Shown here piece by piece: positions 35,271 through 45,385 of a stretch of 64,000 nucleotides of DNA. Each line of letters begins with the position of its first letter. The first letter of the stretch is position 1. The stretch lies in assembly GCA_035772785.1 (NCBI GenBank), contig JAOCPU010000036.1, positions 274,417-338,416 on the forward strand, given 5' to 3'. A program made the translations under genes and the position numbers. The notes below the pieces were generated by a model. The model was not told the DNA's origin. It made no database searches and worked only from the letters and a program-made list of their open reading frames with translations. The DNA is from Phlebiopsis flavidoalba (taxonomy: Eukaryota > Basidiomycota > Agaricomycetes > Polyporales > Phanerochaetaceae).

Positions 35271-35839
35271 TTAGGACTTAGTGGTGCATGTCGCGGTGAC
35301 AATGGCCTGAAGTCCCTTACCGTCCGGAAACTTCTGCGTCTTGATCTCAAACTGTGGACAGAAAAGTATGTGAGTACGAGTTCCTAACAATAATTGGTAA
35401 CTACGTTTAATGCTTACCTGGTAGTCGTAAGCTTGCGATCGACGGGCACGGCAAAAGCCACCCCGTATGTGACTGTTCCAGAGTTCCGAGACCCTCGGAC
35501 TTGGCTTTTTTTTTCACAGTATCAGGCGTAATTTGCGTGCCGGAGTCCACCTGGATGAGCGAAGCCTGCTGGGTACTGAAATAGATGACTACAACGGATT
35601 TTCCCCAGGGACATTGTAAGCAGCGACGCCTTCGACGTCACCAGTGTTGCTGCTCGTGTAAATCCCTCATTGTTAGGAACGAAATTGCCGACTTGCTGAC
35701 TACAATCGAGTGGGTCCCATTGGTGACAGTACCCGCAGTCATGGCTTGTATTGCCGGCGTCCCGAGGTTGAAGGCAGTGTTGGAGCCCGAGGCCATCGCT
35801 CAACTGGTTGTCGACGGTGACAGTGGCTGTAGTGGGCAT
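35271..35839 (-). CDS. Small hypothetical protein, probably beta-rich
   Basis: Starts at the minus ATG at 35,839 with MPTTATVTVDNQLSDGLG. The best reading passes through NTAFNLGTPAIQAMTAGTVT, GTHSIVVSKSAISFLT, VVIYFSTQQASLIQVDSGTQ and VTYGVAFAVPVDRKLTTT. After an intron (about 35,356-35,420) comes FEIKTQKFPDGKGLQAIVTA, and it ends TCTTKS at 35,271. That is roughly 165 residues, rich in Thr/Val/Ser with alternating beta-strand pattern, no signal peptide and no membrane segment. Two or more 1-base indels lie in the first exon. I do not recognise the family. It lies in the stretch between the two CTU2 copies. Confidence 0.5.
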
Positions 35840-38800
35840 TGTTGCTATGGCACCTATAGTCAGCTAACTTGGACGCGTAATGAAATAGGATGAGGGCAGA
35901 CCGGTGTAGCGGGAGTGAACTGCTTGGTGAGTTTCTGGGGCTTGTTGGCTTCTTGCGCTCTTGCTTATATGCTCTTCGAATAAAATGCCAACCAAATACA
36001 CTTCGTAGTGTCATGTCGGCAACGAGGCATCCTAAGAGGTCAACACGAGATCCGGGTCAGCCAAAGGTAAGCGGTCTCAGGGATAGTTCCATACACATCA
36101 ATTAAAAGCAACGTGTAGATTTTTTTTTTTTACGTTCACCACCATGCAGTGCACCACACTGCCAAAACGAGACTCGGCGTAGCGTGCCATCGCATGGGGA
36201 AGGGTTGCCGCACGGTCGTCTTGAATATACTGAAGTCCGGAAAGACTCAAGAGCGTGAGAACATTTGGGAATACACTCTTAGACCAAGACTACGGATCCA
36301 ACACCTCATAATGAGTTCAACATATGCATTTTATTCCGTCTATCGACATAGGACATATAGATGAGTTGCTTGAGAGTTGCTGATCAAACCAACAATTGCT
36401 ATTTGCTTCTCACTCCATGATCTGTTGCAGTAGGGACTTTCAAGTATCAATTGCTGTCCATAGACAAGATAGCACCATTGAATACCCTGAGCCGTAAAGC
36501 CTGAGATCCAAACGTCTCGAACAGCTTCCATTTAATATCACAGTCATGAGATCAATTCATTGGACTACCGAGATCTGAAGTCTCGCTGTCAAAGAGAAGC
36601 CTCCAGTGATTGCATTCTACGTTATATACCACCATAATCTTGGAGTCTTGTGCCAGAATATTGTCTTTAGCTCCAGCTACTTCAATCGACGAATTGGAGC
36701 AACAGCGTGATGGACGGCATCATCATATCAACAGCACGTCTGACGCAAATGGTGTACGTTGTATAGTCATTTCACCATCTACCCTGCATCATGGTAATCG
36801 GTTACGAACACTTAGTGCCCATGCGTTGTAGAAGAATGATAAACTCACGATAGCCTCAGGAGCAAAATCGCCCTTGTAGATCTAATGTATGAACGTAATG
36901 CTGGAGTGTACGTACTCTCCTAGATGATGAGTTTTTGAGTTCATATGCAATGGGACCGGTTTCATAGTAACAATTATGCCGTGAAGCAAGCACATCCGCA
37001 CCCCCCGAAAAAAGTCATCCCGAGTTAACACAACTTCCGTGTTAAGGATACCGAATATAGCTGTTTTGACTCGCATTGTTGTGGGTTAAAACTTTCTTAA
37101 TTGACATCGGGTCTTGCTACACCCCTGAATGCCGCATGCGACGAAAGTACGTGCTCTCACTAATGGCACTCGTTAGCCTCGCATCACAGATATGGAGCTC
37201 TCTGACGGCCAATACATGAGCCCGACGGCCTTGTCATTGATAATTCATACTTCAATGATGTCAGTTGGCTTCTCCACCCCTTGCTCAAGAAAGCGTTGAA
37301 ATCCGCTTATGCTGGGGGGCTTATGGGTAAAGTGACGGAATGGCCATATAAACAATAGAGTTGTCAAGGTCACTAAACGGTTAGAAAATGCTGGTCCGTA
37401 TTCGATGCTCGTGTCTTCAGCCAAATCTGTTCCATTACTTACGAGGGCTGACCATGTAAATTTGCCGAGTTGCAGGCATGCCTTTTACCTTCATCATACA
37501 TGAGATAATCACGTTGGGTGAGTATTACACCACTTCGATCATGTGTTATGAGAGGATGTAGGCTGAGAAGGTCAGACTTGAGTCCGACTGTAGCTAAACA
37601 CTCAAGTGTCAAACAAACAACAGTCCTATCATAGATCAAATCAGCATAATCATCATTCAAATTTTTAGCGGCGCCCCACCGTCGCGTGTTAGTATGGGCG
37701 GCCAATAGCATTGATATCTTCTCAAGTTCCCTCAAGAGTGACAGTTGAGGTCAAATGCAGCGTCCTTGTGTGCTTTTTGAGAGTGAGTAAACGAGCTTCG
37801 TACGCCCATTATTTGAAATATATCGGACCATCGTGCATTGCGCCACTGTGTCTGGGGCTTTGACACGCCCTTTGGATACACTGACACTTGCATTCTTAAG
37901 GGACATAAGCGCACCGGAGTTAGAGAAATCCGGAGTGAAAGTAAGTTCTGCATTAGGAGATTTCTGATACAACTACTTTAACTTTCACTCATACTGGGTA
38001 TTCCACCCACCCTGAACTGGGCCTGGCCGGCCTCGTGATTCGTAAAGTGGCGTTGACGGCTCAGGTACACATCAAGTATAAGTGATATGGAGTTGCCCAA
38101 GAACCTAAATTTTTGGAGTGTAGACGACACCCCCCAAAAGCCGTAAGCATGCAAAAGTAAAGAGTGAGATCTGGCTTCCAAGTGGGTTTTGTTGTGGAGC
38201 TGTAGTCGAAGCAAATCAAATGTTATACGTAGTCAGCATGACTGGAGCTGGAGGCGCGCTGACGCCATCCTGGGTCCAGTCAACACTCAACGTTCAACGT
38301 TCAACGTTCAACACCTCCAGCCAAGCCCCAGCGACTCGAAGGCTCCCCACGGCTGCACCGTCGTGTTTACAGATACTTCTAATCCATCGGTTGTCCACCA
38401 TTCTGAGACAGAGATATACAGATAATGTATACTCACCGTAGGAAATATTCGCAGGTAACACTTCCTGCTAGGCTCAGTACGGCTGAGAGAAAACTCATGA
38501 GCCGCCTGCGTATTAGGTTGAGGTGCTTGATACCCGTGTTTGGACAACATTCTTCGCTTCCTTTTGACATCGCCACACAGCTGCATCAGTCAGCATGGCT
38601 CCGCGATCTTCCATTCACACCGTAGAACGGTGAGGTTATTTGAAGCATCTCCTCAGCGCTACGCCACAAATGATTCTAGGTAGCGGGGCGCCTATTGACG
38701 ATTTGGTAAACTCCCGGACTCCCACGGTGACAGAGAACCGTCTTTGTGATGACCATCACCTCGGATGGCTAGAACGTCCTTGCTCCATTCTCACGAGAGA

Positions 38801-40246
38801 GCAACAGATGTGCTGTCATTTTCAGACGCGCTCTAAACCACGGCGTCGGGTGCTATGGTGGCTACACCTGCAAACTCACCCGAGCAGATAGCGTGGTCAT
38901 CAAGCGTGAGGTGCTGCAACTTGCTGCTGCCACTGAGTGTCCACGTACATTCAAAGTATATTCATTTGTGGTGTTCACGGCTCTCAGGCAGGTGCGCAGG
39001 TAGTTTCTGGATCTTTATTGATCTTATACCTCTGTACCCCAGATTGAGATGATGCGTATCACCACGTGTGACGTCGCTGCTGGTGGAAGCCGTTGCCACA
39101 TAGATATATATGAGAGGGGCATTCAGGGAATTTCTTACCGTCACTCACTTAGAGCGATACATCCCCGCACATAAACTCTAGACGTATGTCGACGGGCATA
39201 GCTCTCTCCATCACCAACCGACTACGCAATGCGGATGGACGGGCAAGCCCTTCGTTTGATGTCAATTCAGAGATACTCTCATGCTTTCAGGCACTCGAGC
39301 CAGCTGTGGAATCGACGTGCTGGAGCGGGAGTGACGCACCGAACCACACAGCCAAAGTCAAGGTACCAAATAATGCAGGGATTTATCTCAGCAGAACTGG
39401 GACGCTGATGTTAGTGGCATTGTCATGTATACGGTTCCAGGAGGTTCTGTACTGGCAATCCATTTTCAGTCCCATGACAATCGAACTGGCCACTGCATAC
39501 GGAACAGGAGGCTCTGAAAGACGACTTTGTTACCACAGTCGGGATCAAAAAGGAGCACACCACTCGGGTTACCGCTTGCTTTGTGGTCCACTCAGACAAA
39601 TACCTTTACGAGTTTTGCGTAAGCCTATATGTCTCATAATCAGGCTCTCATACTATTGGGTCTCATATCGAATGCATGTGTCAGGCAGAAGCTGATCACG
39701 TCAAGTACCCCTCTGGCAAGAGTGTAAATGGGCACGTGTCAATATCTAACATCGCGACGCCTCGCAGCGATCCAATTATTGGTGCCTTGTTTAAGCCCTC
39801 CCTCGGAGCCACTGCTCAACGTCAACCGCCACAATCGGGGACTCTTTGCCTTCGTCGCTTTCTGTACGAACTGTAAGCAGTGGTACGCTCCTGCTATCCT
39901 GTGAAACAGACTCCGTCGTATTTCAACTCCCCTTGGCGGATCGAAAAGTTGGAAGAGATGCTGGAAGCGTACTCACAGAGGTTGCGGAATGCGCCGTCAC
40001 CGGACCCTCTGGATAAAAGCGAGGGGTGATGCTGGTAGTGAAGCTAATGAGGCTCCGGATGAGAGTGGTAATGAAGCCGGCAGCGAGCGCGACGAAGTCA
40101 TAGCCCTGTGAACACCACGTGAAAACACAACGTTCAGCAGACACATGGAGTGAGCAATGCATCTCTATTCATCCCTGTTGGTCCATTCTTATCCATGCTC
40201 CTACTCAGAATCATTCAACCGCTCCCGAAATATTTGCAAGAGCATG
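35840..40246. other. Gene-poor, AT-richer stretch between the CTU2 copies
   Basis: Scattered ORFs on both strands have no clear family. Minus 37,751-37,972 contains NSGALMSLKNASVSVSKGRV. Plus 39,186-39,695 begins MSTGIALSITNRLRNADG and reads to VPNNAGIYLSRTGTLMLVAL. Both have Ser/Thr/Val-rich text that could be exons of small proteins. AACGTTC is repeated three times at 38,289-38,309. No transposase, integrase or reverse transcriptase motif and no clear terminal repeats were seen. Confidence 0.35.
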
Positions 40247-40779
40247 GCGCCCAACCCCATCTTGCGTGACAGGCCTACTATGACAATCACACCAGACGCA
40301 CGGTCTACCATTACCCCCGCCCACCCTCTGCGCCAGCCGGCAAGGTCTCGACCGCCGCCCTGACTGTGGACAACCGCCTCGGAAACGGCATTCTTCAAGA
40401 TAAGCTGTTCGATATGAAAGTGCTTCCACCATACATACGCGCGGGTACGGCCGTGGTATTCCCGCCAACCGACGTGCGAAGCATGTCTAGCATGTCCAAC
40501 AATGGGGGACTTTTCTCGGGCCTGTCCAGCTGGGTGTGCGGGGCCATCGGATACACTATGCCAGGGAGCGAGTGTACGCTGGTGGTCTCGTATGGAAGGA
40601 GCGGCTGCAAGTTACTGGTGGTCGGCTCTTTGGCTCACGTCACGGTGGAGACGATGGAACAGGTCCAACGCGACGGGAGAGATGAAGTTGAAGAACAGTT
40701 TGAGGTGGACGGCACGAACTATACGTATAAAGTATGTAGGATGTTTATGCGACGAACCTCAGCTGACGCTCTAGCCTAG
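40247..40779 (+). CDS. Small hypothetical protein
   Basis: A first segment (APNPILRDRPTMTITPDARS) is followed one frame away by AALTVDNRLGNGILQDKLFD, WVCGAIGYTMPGSECTLVVS and EQFEVDGTNYTYKVCRMF, ending at TAG 40,777-40,779. The TVDN segment is similar in flavour to TVDNQLS in the gene at 35,271-35,839, and both may belong to one family of small beta-rich proteins; this is weak. Start and intron structure are unresolved. No signal peptide or known domain. Confidence 0.4.
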
Positions 40780-41056
40780 GCCTCAGTAGTATGGGAACCG
40801 GAAGATTCAGAGGATGCGTGGAGTATTCAGGGATATGTAACACTAGAGATAATCTAAGGATACGTCAAGTTATTAGCGCTTTCTTGTAAAGATAAAATTG
40901 CGGCGCATACACTCAGTGCGACATGTTCTTGCGTGCGTGGTTTCCTTTTGTAGATGTACGTACTTCGTTTCAAAATTCATCTGTGATAGCCAAAGTCGGA
41001 AAGACTTCGCACTCATCCCGTTTAATGATGACCAGAGTCAACTGTGCTTGCCACCG

Positions 41057-42017
41057 GCGTCAACCCATTGGATCAGCTTTTCCACGTGGCGACTGAGGCA
41101 ACCGTCATCAATTTTGCAATTGCAACCGCTCGTGTTTTATTGGGCGTCTTCTCCACTACACTTAGTCTCGGACTTTTACTCGTCCGCATCAAAACCTTTG
41201 CACATATCCATCATGTCTTGTGAGAATCCGACCACAGAGCCTGAGGCTCTGATGCCCTCGTGAGCACTCTCCTGCCTTGTCGGCATAAGTCATACTGAAG
41301 GTCACATAGGACGAAAGAAGTATGACAAGTCGAAGATTTGCGTTAAGTGCAAGACAAACGTTGGAAATATTGTGATCAGGGACATGCTGTATACTGTAGG
41401 TAAGCATGCTTTTGCTCAACAGGATCTAACGAATGCTCATGCCTGGTCAGGACATGTTTCGTCCCCCCCTGATGACCTTCAGGTTCAGGCGGTCACTCGA
41501 GCCCTTCGTCAACGCCAAACCAGATGGACCGAGACGAACAGCGCTCAAACCCACGGGTCATCTTACCATAGGATTCTCGGGTGGCTTAGGCTCAACTGTG
41601 CTCTTGGACCTCATAAATCGGTGCTATGTCTCACCCGACCCAGCTCTCCTCAACCAAGATGGTGGCAAGGATCATCCAAGTAAGGATCCAGTGTGGAAGA
41701 AGGTGTATATATGCTATGTGGAGACATGCGATGTTGTACCAGGGGTGAGTCTATGTTTTGTAGTGGACGCGTGATCGACGTCCTCAGCCAAGTGAAGTAG
41801 ACGAAGGATCGAACGAACGATATCGAAAGCCTAGTCCAAGGCCTTCCTGGCCTCGGATTTATACCATTGCGAATACAGGACGCTTTCAGCCGCTCGTGGT
41901 GGAGAAGTGTGACCGAAAACGACATCGATGATGAATACTCGATAGACTTGACTGATGAGTGTACGTTCTTCGAGTAGCTACTCATGCGTTCAGTATTGAC
42001 ATCGACTTGCAGTACTC
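41057..42017. repeat. Duplicated segment shared with 33,874-34,832
   Basis: This includes the 5' flank and the first half of CTU2. The two copies are in direct orientation about 7.18 kb apart. They share the start region TTTTATTGGGCGTCTTCTCC and diverge sharply after GCAGTACT. Confidence 0.85.
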
Positions 42018-43040
42018 CCATTCTTACCTACATCCAACGAAGGACAAACCCCCCTCTCCGCTCTCCAAGCCTACCTCTCTTCGCTACCTACCCCGACTGC
42101 CCTCTCCACAACCCTCAGCACCTTGACTCGTGTACTGCTTCAATACACTGCCCTACAAACAGGCTCTTCTCACCTTGTCCTCGGAACATCCTTGACGAGC
42201 CTTGCTGTCTCCATGATCTCAGGCATATCGCAAGGTGCCGGGTTCCATGTGAAAGAGGAGATGCAGGAGGAATGGGTCCCAGGAGTCAAGAATGAGAAAT
42301 TCAAGTCCGTCAGGATTGTGAGACCACTAAGGGATGTGAGTACTAAGGAGTGTGCCGTCTGGGCTCGGTGGGCACGTCTAGATGTGGTGGGAAAAGAACA
42401 GTGGTCATGGTCGGGCACGAAGCCTGGACTCGGTCGCCTGACAAAGGGTGAGTCATGGTACTCTCAGATGTCTTCGTTCGCTCATCCCACGCTCGCTTAG
42501 ATTTTATCAGGGGGTTGGAGAAGGACTACCCTTCGACTGTATCAACTATCGTACGAACATGCGCGAAGCTGGCCCCGAAGGGCGAGACGTCCGGACGGTG
42601 TGTGCTCTGTGAACGGTGCGTCACTATGCTATGTCAATCTCAGCCCTTTCCTGACGGACGCATGCAGGCCAGCGCAAGCAGGCGTTCAAGAGTGGAAATC
42701 GCGAATTGCCATACGCTCTCGAAATGACTCGACACATCCGACTTCTGTTTCGTCTCTCGACTCTTCTTCCGCACTAGCATCACACCTCTGCTACGTCTGC
42801 CATACAACGCTTACAAGCCGGGGCACACGTTCCCCTCTCCCCGTATTGTATCCCTCAATACCAAATCCTCCGGCGGTGATGAGCGTTCCGACATGGACGA
42901 CCTCTCACCTAACACCATCGCGCGGCACGCCAGCGGCCCTTGACACGCCCGTGGAAGAGGAGCCCGTAATAATATCGCGCAGAAAGATGGGAGAGGAGGA
43001 ATTGAGGAAGGCATTGGACGAGTTTATCCTAGATGATTAG
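41213..43040 (+). CDS. CTU2: Cytoplasmic tRNA 2-thiolation protein 2
   Basis: Starts at ATG 41,213 (MSCENPTTEPEALMPS), then exons with KKYDKSKICVKCKTN, RRTALKPTGHLTIGFSGGLG and STVLLDLINR, KVYICYVETCD, and FIPLRIQDAFSRSWWRSVTE. The second half has LQYTALQTGSSHLVLGTSLT, KECAVWARWARLDVV and GRCVLCERPFPDG, and ends MGEEELRKALDEFILDD at 43,040. The SGGLGSTVLLDL loop and the paired cysteines mark the Ctu2/Ncs2 family. Together with Ctu1 it adds the 2-thio group to wobble uridines of cytosolic tRNAs, using sulphur carried by Urm1. Frame breaks include an extra G near 41,380 that turns the expected IVIRHAVYC into IVIRDMLYT. It is the only complete copy in the window. Confidence 0.92.
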
Positions 43041-43286
43041 ATAAGATGAAGTCACCACATGAACTTCTGAGCAGACGCGCACGCGCCGCCCTGTATTCCA
43101 CCGCCGGCGCGTTGACTCCTGACCGAACCTGACTCATGCTGCTACATTGCATGCCAAGGCCGGAGAACGCAATATATTACACAGGTTGCAAAGCTACCAC
43201 CATCGTGTACCATCTGTTGACAATCGCCGCAGTCGCTGGTATAAGTTGATCAACTCGCGAGGCGTTCACCCATCTGTCCCGCTCCC

Positions 43287-45222
43287 ATGTCTGCAGACTC
43301 GATCACGGCAAACTTGGCCCGCTTGGGCGTGTCTGAGCAAGATGGGTTCAGCTATGACCCCAGCAGCGCGCCGCCCGAGTTCGGGCATGCGATGCTCAAG
43401 TATTTTGCCTTTGACAAAGGTTACGTCAATGTGAACCACGGCAAGTCGCTCACTTTCGCGTGGGATGTCTATAACTCATTCGTATGCGTGTATTAGGATC
43501 TTATGGCTCTCTGCCACTCCCAGTTCTGGCAGAATGCTCCAGGCTGACTCTCCTCGCGGAATCTAATCCTGACAGGTTCCATCGGCAGACCTATCTGCCG
43601 CTGCTCGAGAAAGCGAGGTGTGTAGATATAGATTCTTTCGATTGCGGCTAATTCAGCATGCTTAGAGAGGATGTCGCTGCCGTCATCGGTGCTCAGCATG
43701 ACGAAGTCGTCCTGGTTCCAATACCACCTCTGGTGTCAACACCATCCTTCGTAACGTCGAATGGCGCGAGGGAGATGTCATCCTCAACAGTGAATATTTG
43801 TGAAATTAAACTTATTGACGACGAGTCTCTAAATCTCCCTTTACAGCTTACTACCACCTACGGTTCGGTCGAGCGGACAGCACAGTACCTGTCCGACCGC
43901 GATGACCCTTCGCTTCCTAAGGTCAAAGTCTACACCATCCAACTCACCTTTCCCTTGTCACATGAAGATATCGTGAAGGCCTTCCGTGAAAAGATACAAC
44001 AGATCAAGTCCGAGAACTCGAGCACAACATTTAACATCTTGCCCAGTGATACGACATTGGAGGGCAAGGGCAACAGGATAGTCGCCACTGTCGATGCGAT
44101 TTCTTCCCATCCCGGAGTATATATGCCTTGGAAGGAGATAGTCAAGGTATGCAAAGAAGAAGGCGTTTGGAGTGTGATCGATGCGGCACACAGCATTGGG
44201 GCAAGAGGTGGGCTACATGGATCGTTCTCTTTTCATGTCGTTGACGATTTGTGTAACCTCAGGTGGGCATCAACCTCGGAGAGACACAACCTGACTTTTG
44301 GGTGTCCCAACTGCCACAAATGGTTGTACGCCAAGCGTGGTTGCGCCGTTGTCTATGTACCCAAGAGGTCAGCCAGAGGCACGCAACCTTGTTAATTTAT
44401 CCTGACGGTCATGTCAGGAACCAACGATTGATTCGTTCCTCCTTGCCTACTTCACATGAGTATCCCGGGCTCGACCAAATCAAGGAAACTGGGGATACCA
44501 AATTTGTGGCGCAACACGAATGTTCGTCGCACGCGTTTCTCAGATGCTCGTTATTCTCACCTTTACTCGTATCAGGGACTGGCACCCAGGATTTCGTGCC
44601 CCTCCTCAGTGTGACACCTGGTACGCGTCATAAACCCCACCCCTCTCGAGTATTGCCGTGACCTCACATACCTATCCAGCCCTGAAGTTCCGCAAATGGC
44701 TCGGCGGCGAGGAAAAAATCAACGCCTACACTCACAAGCTCGCATTCGAGGGCGGAAAGCACCTTGCCTCAATCTTTGGCACAAACGTCATGGACGAGTC
44801 GGGCGAGGCCACACGCTGTGCATGGTATATATCTTTGTACTCCTGTTCATAATCGCATCTGACGCGCATCTTTTGAAAGGCGAATGTGAGGCTACCCCTG
44901 CCGATCGAAGAAAAGGGCCCCGATGCCAAGAAGATCTATACAAAGGAAGTCCAGGGGAAGATAGCTAAGCTTCTCCGCGAACGATTCTTCGAGACTTGGA
45001 AAACACGCACCCTGGTGTATATGTCCACGGAGGCGCCATGTGGTGCCGGATCTCTGTGCAGGTCTGGACTGAGGTATGCTGCTAAATGTTCTATATGTTG
45101 GAAGCTTGCTGAAAGCCCTCTTTCTCGTGTAGATAGAAGACTTTGAATACGTAGGCAAGGCGATGACTTCCATCTGCAAAGAGATTCAGGAAAAACATCC
45201 TTGGAGCGCAAGCGTAGGATGA
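43287..45222 (+). CDS. PLP-dependent aminotransferase class V, isopenicillin-N-epimerase-like
   Basis: Starts at ATG 43,287 (MSADSITANLARLGVSEQDG). The order of motifs fits the fold-type I class V family: FAFDKGYVNVNHG, SYGSLPLPVLAECSRL, NPDRFHRQTYLPLLEKAR, VAAVIGAQHDEVVLVP, GVNTIL text, NRIVATVDAISSHPGVYMPW and VIDAAHSIGA. After an intron comes NCHKWLYAKRGCAVVYVP, whose Lys would hold the cofactor, then LKFRKWLGGEEKINAYTHKL and FEYVGKAMTSICKEIQ, ending at TGA 45,220-45,222. The first intron is of the GC-AG type. A missing A near 43,720 and an extra C near 44,306 break the frame within conserved motifs. The substrate is unknown; fungal members are often called cysteine desulfurase-like or epimerase-like. 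It converges with the oxalate decarboxylase gene with 163 bp between stops. Confidence 0.88.
43441..43496 (+). other. GC-AG intron
   Basis: The donor is GCAAGT and the acceptor TTAG. Joining the flanks gives AACCACG|GATCTTAT, which reads N-H-G-S-Y-G-S-L, matching the conserved cofactor-phosphate region of this enzyme family. No GT donor nearby keeps the frame. Confidence 0.75.
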
Positions 45223-45385
45223 GGGGATATAACAATCTATATGGTATGTATTATGTGTACAACGTTGACAAATACAAGAGACTTGGCAAAACCTGTATAC
45301 TCTACACTGGTATATACGATCGGATACAATTGGATCACGGATTACGAGAAATTGTCCAGGGTACACTTCGTGGCGCTCTAAGGTA

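Noticed and set aside
38289..38309. AACGTTC repeated three times
   Set aside because: A very short tandem repeat, no flanking structure; ordinary slippage product.
34833..41056. A transposon carrying the CTU2 fragment
   Set aside because: No terminal inverted repeats, long terminal repeats, target-site duplication or transposase/helicase text was found at the edges.
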